Source: Desulfococcaceae bacterium HSG8 (GTDB lineage Bacteria > Desulfobacterota > Desulfobacteria > Desulfobacterales > 4be13). From it: a DNA stretch of 64,000 nucleotides. The stretch spans positions 1 to 64,000 of the forward strand of contig JAUCGG010000004.1 in NCBI GenBank assembly GCA_030378015.1, read 5' to 3'. Under the pieces are notes generated by a model that worked only from the letters and a program-made list of their open reading frames with translations, was not told the origin of the DNA and did not search any database. Both the position numbers and the translations under genes were made by a program. Every line of letters starts with the position of its first letter. Position 1 is the first letter of the stretch. Below, piece after piece: positions 62,204 to 64,000 of the stretch.

Positions 62204-63865
62204 TTAGAAATGCTCCTGTTTGCTCTTTCTTTTCCTTATTTTTGCGGGCTTTATTTTTTCCACGAATCTGGCATGGATTTTCTGCCCATCCAGCTTTGCC
62301 CCTTTCAGGGATTTCAGCACCTTTCCCGCCACGCTTTTCTCCACCTCAAAAAAGGCGAACTCTTTTTTCAGATTAATGCTGCCGAGCTTATCTGATGATA
62401 TCTCCGCCCTGTCACAGACCAGGCGGACGATGGCACCTTCCCGGAGTTGTTTTCTCTGCTTGCCGATTTTGACAATAAACCGTTGCTTTTTCTTCCCGGG
62501 CGGACGGCTCACCGCGGGTGACGGTTTGGCCTTTTTATTGCGCCGGGCATTGATGTCTCCGGCATCGCGATAATAATCAAGAAAACGGTTAAATTCCGTG
62601 GAAACAAACCGCTGGATCAGTTCTTCCCTGGTCAGTGAGCCCAGAGCGTCATACACCGGGGGAAGGTAATTTTCAATTTCCTTCTGGTTCACATCTGCCT
62701 GAACCATTTTATCCACCATTGCTAAAAGCTGCTTTTCGCAAATGGCACGGCCTTCAGGAATTTTGTCGAATCTGAACCGGATACCTGCCTGACGCTCCAG
62801 CATCTCAATTTTGCGGACTTCCCTGGTGTTGACAAGGACAGCAGAATGACCGGATTTTCCTGCCCTGGCAGTTCTGCCACTCCGATGGGTATATCGCTCC
62901 GACTCATCAGGCAGATTGTAATTGATGATATGAGTGATGTCGTCCACATCAAGCCCTCTGGCGGCAACGTCCGTGGCAACCAGGATCTGGAGGGAGTGAT
63001 CCCTGAATTTCTGCATAATATAACTCCGCCGGGCCTGGGACAGGTCACCATGAAGCGATTCCGCATTGTATCCCTCTTTCATCAGCTTCTCAGCCACGGT
63101 CTGTGTCTCTTTCCGGGTACGGCAGAAAATCAGGCCGAAGATACCCGGGGCGTAATCTATGATCCGCTTCAGAGCCTGATACCGGTCTTTTTCTTTGACA
63201 ACATAGCAGGTGTGAGCAATGTTTTCAGCATTTTTGTTCCGGCGGCCGATGGTAATTTCAACCGGATCTTCCATGTAATTTTCTGCGATTCTCTGGGCCC
63301 CGGCCGGCATGGTTGCCGAAAAAAGCCAGGTTCGTTTATTCGAGGGCGTGTGCCGCAGTATCTCGTCGATATCCTCCTGGAATCCCATGTTGAGCATTTC
63401 ATCAGCTTCATCCAGCACAGCGTATTTGATTCCCGCCAGCCGGATCACCTTGCGTTTCATCAGGTCAATCAGCCTTCCCGGGGTTGCCACTATAATCTGC
63501 GCCCCTTTTTTAATCTCGCGAATCTGGTCGCTTATGCTCGCTCCGCCATACACTGCCGCTATTCCGGACTTTTTAAAATATCTGGCATACTGGGTCAGGT
63601 GGTTTGTAATCTGGAGGCACAGTTCCCTGGTGGGACAGATGATCAGGCCCTGGGGATTCGGCAAATCAAAATTAACAAGATGGATCATGGGCAGGCCGAA
63701 AGCTGCGGTTTTACCTGTACCAGTCTGTGCCAGACCGATAAGGTCGGTGTGACCACCCAGTATTTCAGGAATGGCTTTTTCCTGGATCGGGGTCGGGGTT
63801 TCAAATCCGAGGGTATCAATGGCCCTCAGGATTTCCTGCTTTAATCCCATTTCATAAAAACTCAT
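62204..63865 (-). CDS. deaD: DEAD-box ATP-dependent RNA helicase (DeaD/CsdA-like)
   Basis: The 553-residue protein has a Q motif (FETPTPIQEKAIP), Walker A AQTGTGKT at 46-53, DEAD (VLDEADEMLNMGF), SAT (FSATMPAG) and the C-terminal helicase motifs (RGLDVDDITHIINYNLP, HRSGRTARAGKSG). The C-terminal third (about 460-530) has a DbpA-type RNA-binding fold followed by a lysine-rich tail. These helicases unwind RNA during ribosome assembly and cold adaptation. The start is followed upstream by an A-rich leader. It is transcribed alone on the minus strand. Confidence 0.94.
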   Translation of the reverse strand: MSFYEMGLKQEILRAIDTLGFETPTPIQEKAIPEILGGHTDLIGLAQTGTGKTAAFGLPMIHLVNFDLPNPQGLIICPTRELCLQITNHLTQYARYFKKSGIAAVYGGASISDQIREIKKGAQIIVATPGRLIDLMKRKVIRLAGIKYAVLDEADEMLNMGFQEDIDEILRHTPSNKRTWLFSATMPAGAQRIAENYMEDPVEITIGRRNKNAENIAHTCYVVKEKDRYQALKRIIDYAPGIFGLIFCRTRKETQTVAEKLMKEGYNAESLHGDLSQARRSYIMQKFRDHSLQILVATDVAARGLDVDDITHIINYNLPDESERYTHRSGRTARAGKSGHSAVLVNTREVRKIEMLERQAGIRFRFDKIPEGRAICEKQLLAMVDKMVQADVNQKEIENYLPPVYDALGSLTREELIQRFVSTEFNRFLDYYRDAGDINARRNKKAKPSPAVSRPPGKKKQRFIVKIGKQRKQLREGAIVRLVCDRAEISSDKLGSINLKKEFAFFEVEKSVAGKVLKSLKGAKLDGQKIHARFVEKIKPAKIRKRKSKQEHF

Positions 63866-63938
63866 TTTTTATATTCTTTCAAAAAAGCAAAGGCTGCAAA
63901 ACCATCCGGATTGCGGCCTGCGTGGTTTGTTTTTTCAA

Positions 63939-63978
63939 GAAAAAAGCCGTCCCGGTGTGTGGAATACCGGACGGCTTG
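63939..63978 (-). terminator. Rho-independent terminator for a gene beyond the right edge
   Basis: On the minus strand agccgtccggt and its mirror accgggacggct form a stem followed by TTTTTT. It lies upstream of the helicase gene and would end a minus-strand transcript coming from outside the window. A weaker T run on the plus side allows use in both directions. Confidence 0.6.
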
Positions 63979-64000
63979 TTTTCAATGCATGTCTGAAATC

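Overview
The window looks like accessory-rich chromosome of an anaerobic Gram-negative bacterium, most likely a Desulfobacterota/Desulfobacterales (Desulfonema- or Magnetomorum-like) sulfate reducer. The clues are several multihaem c-type cytochromes, a NrfD-type quinone-linked membrane module, a tungsten/molybdenum aldehyde:ferredoxin oxidoreductase, lipid A L-Ara4N genes (an outer membrane), a type I polyketide synthase, dockerin-like secreted proteins and an extreme load of short palindromic elements. No rRNA, tRNA, dsr gene or ribosomal marker is present, so the placement is an inference from gene content.

Layout. 1-3.6 kb: secreted beta-helix protein and a flotillin. 3.9-8.9 kb: a one-module polyketide synthase (KS-AT-KR-ACP). 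8.9-13.4 kb: mostly nested palindromic repeats, with a small zinc-ribbon membrane protein and an orphan LsrF-like aldolase/thiolase. 13.4-16 kb: tetrahaem cytochrome, Tat-exported ferredoxin and NrfD membrane protein as one operon. 16-19.3 kb: a nucleotidyltransferase whose partner gene is cut off by a 180-bp terminal-inverted-repeat element, then a tight three-gene operon (unknown protein, AAA ATPase, TOPRIM protein) that resembles a defence system. 19.4-25.5 kb: giant beta-helix/dockerin protein and an octahaem hydroxylamine-oxidoreductase-like cytochrome. 26.4-35.9 kb: an AT-rich type I restriction-modification operon (hsdM, hsdS, hsdR, YgjP-like peptidase) with an extra, GC-richer ATPase-nuclease gene between hsdS and hsdR, followed by a decayed type III-like restriction subunit. 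37-39.1 kb: coiled-coil nuclease-like protein and OmpA-family lipoprotein-like gene. 39.3-44.9 kb: arnA, arnD and arnT, with a Uma2-type gene inside. 45-52.3 kb: a branched-chain amino-acid ABC transporter (livF, fused livM-livG, livH, livK), split by a histidine kinase / response regulator / PIN-domain operon. 52.7-61.2 kb: TIGR04076-like protein, polyferredoxin and aldehyde:ferredoxin oxidoreductase, separated by three tandem near-identical AAA-ATPase/PD-(D/E)XK genes. 62.2-63.9 kb: DEAD-box RNA helicase.

How the parts fit. The redox genes (NrfD module, octahaem cytochrome, aldehyde oxidoreductase with ferredoxin) suit anaerobic respiration and fermentation-product oxidation. The Arn genes modify lipid A. 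At least four separate loci are of defence type (ATPase/TOPRIM, type I R-M plus ATPase-nuclease, triplicated ATPase-nuclease, nucleotidyltransferase/HEPN remnant), and several of them sit inside or between otherwise coherent metabolic operons. The intergenic DNA is dominated by at least seven families of short inverted-repeat elements, some inserted into each other and some overlapping the ends of genes or lying in frame inside them. The strongest candidates for something undescribed are the three-gene operon at 16.7-19.3 kb and the mosaic ATPase-nuclease triplet at 53.6-59.0 kb.
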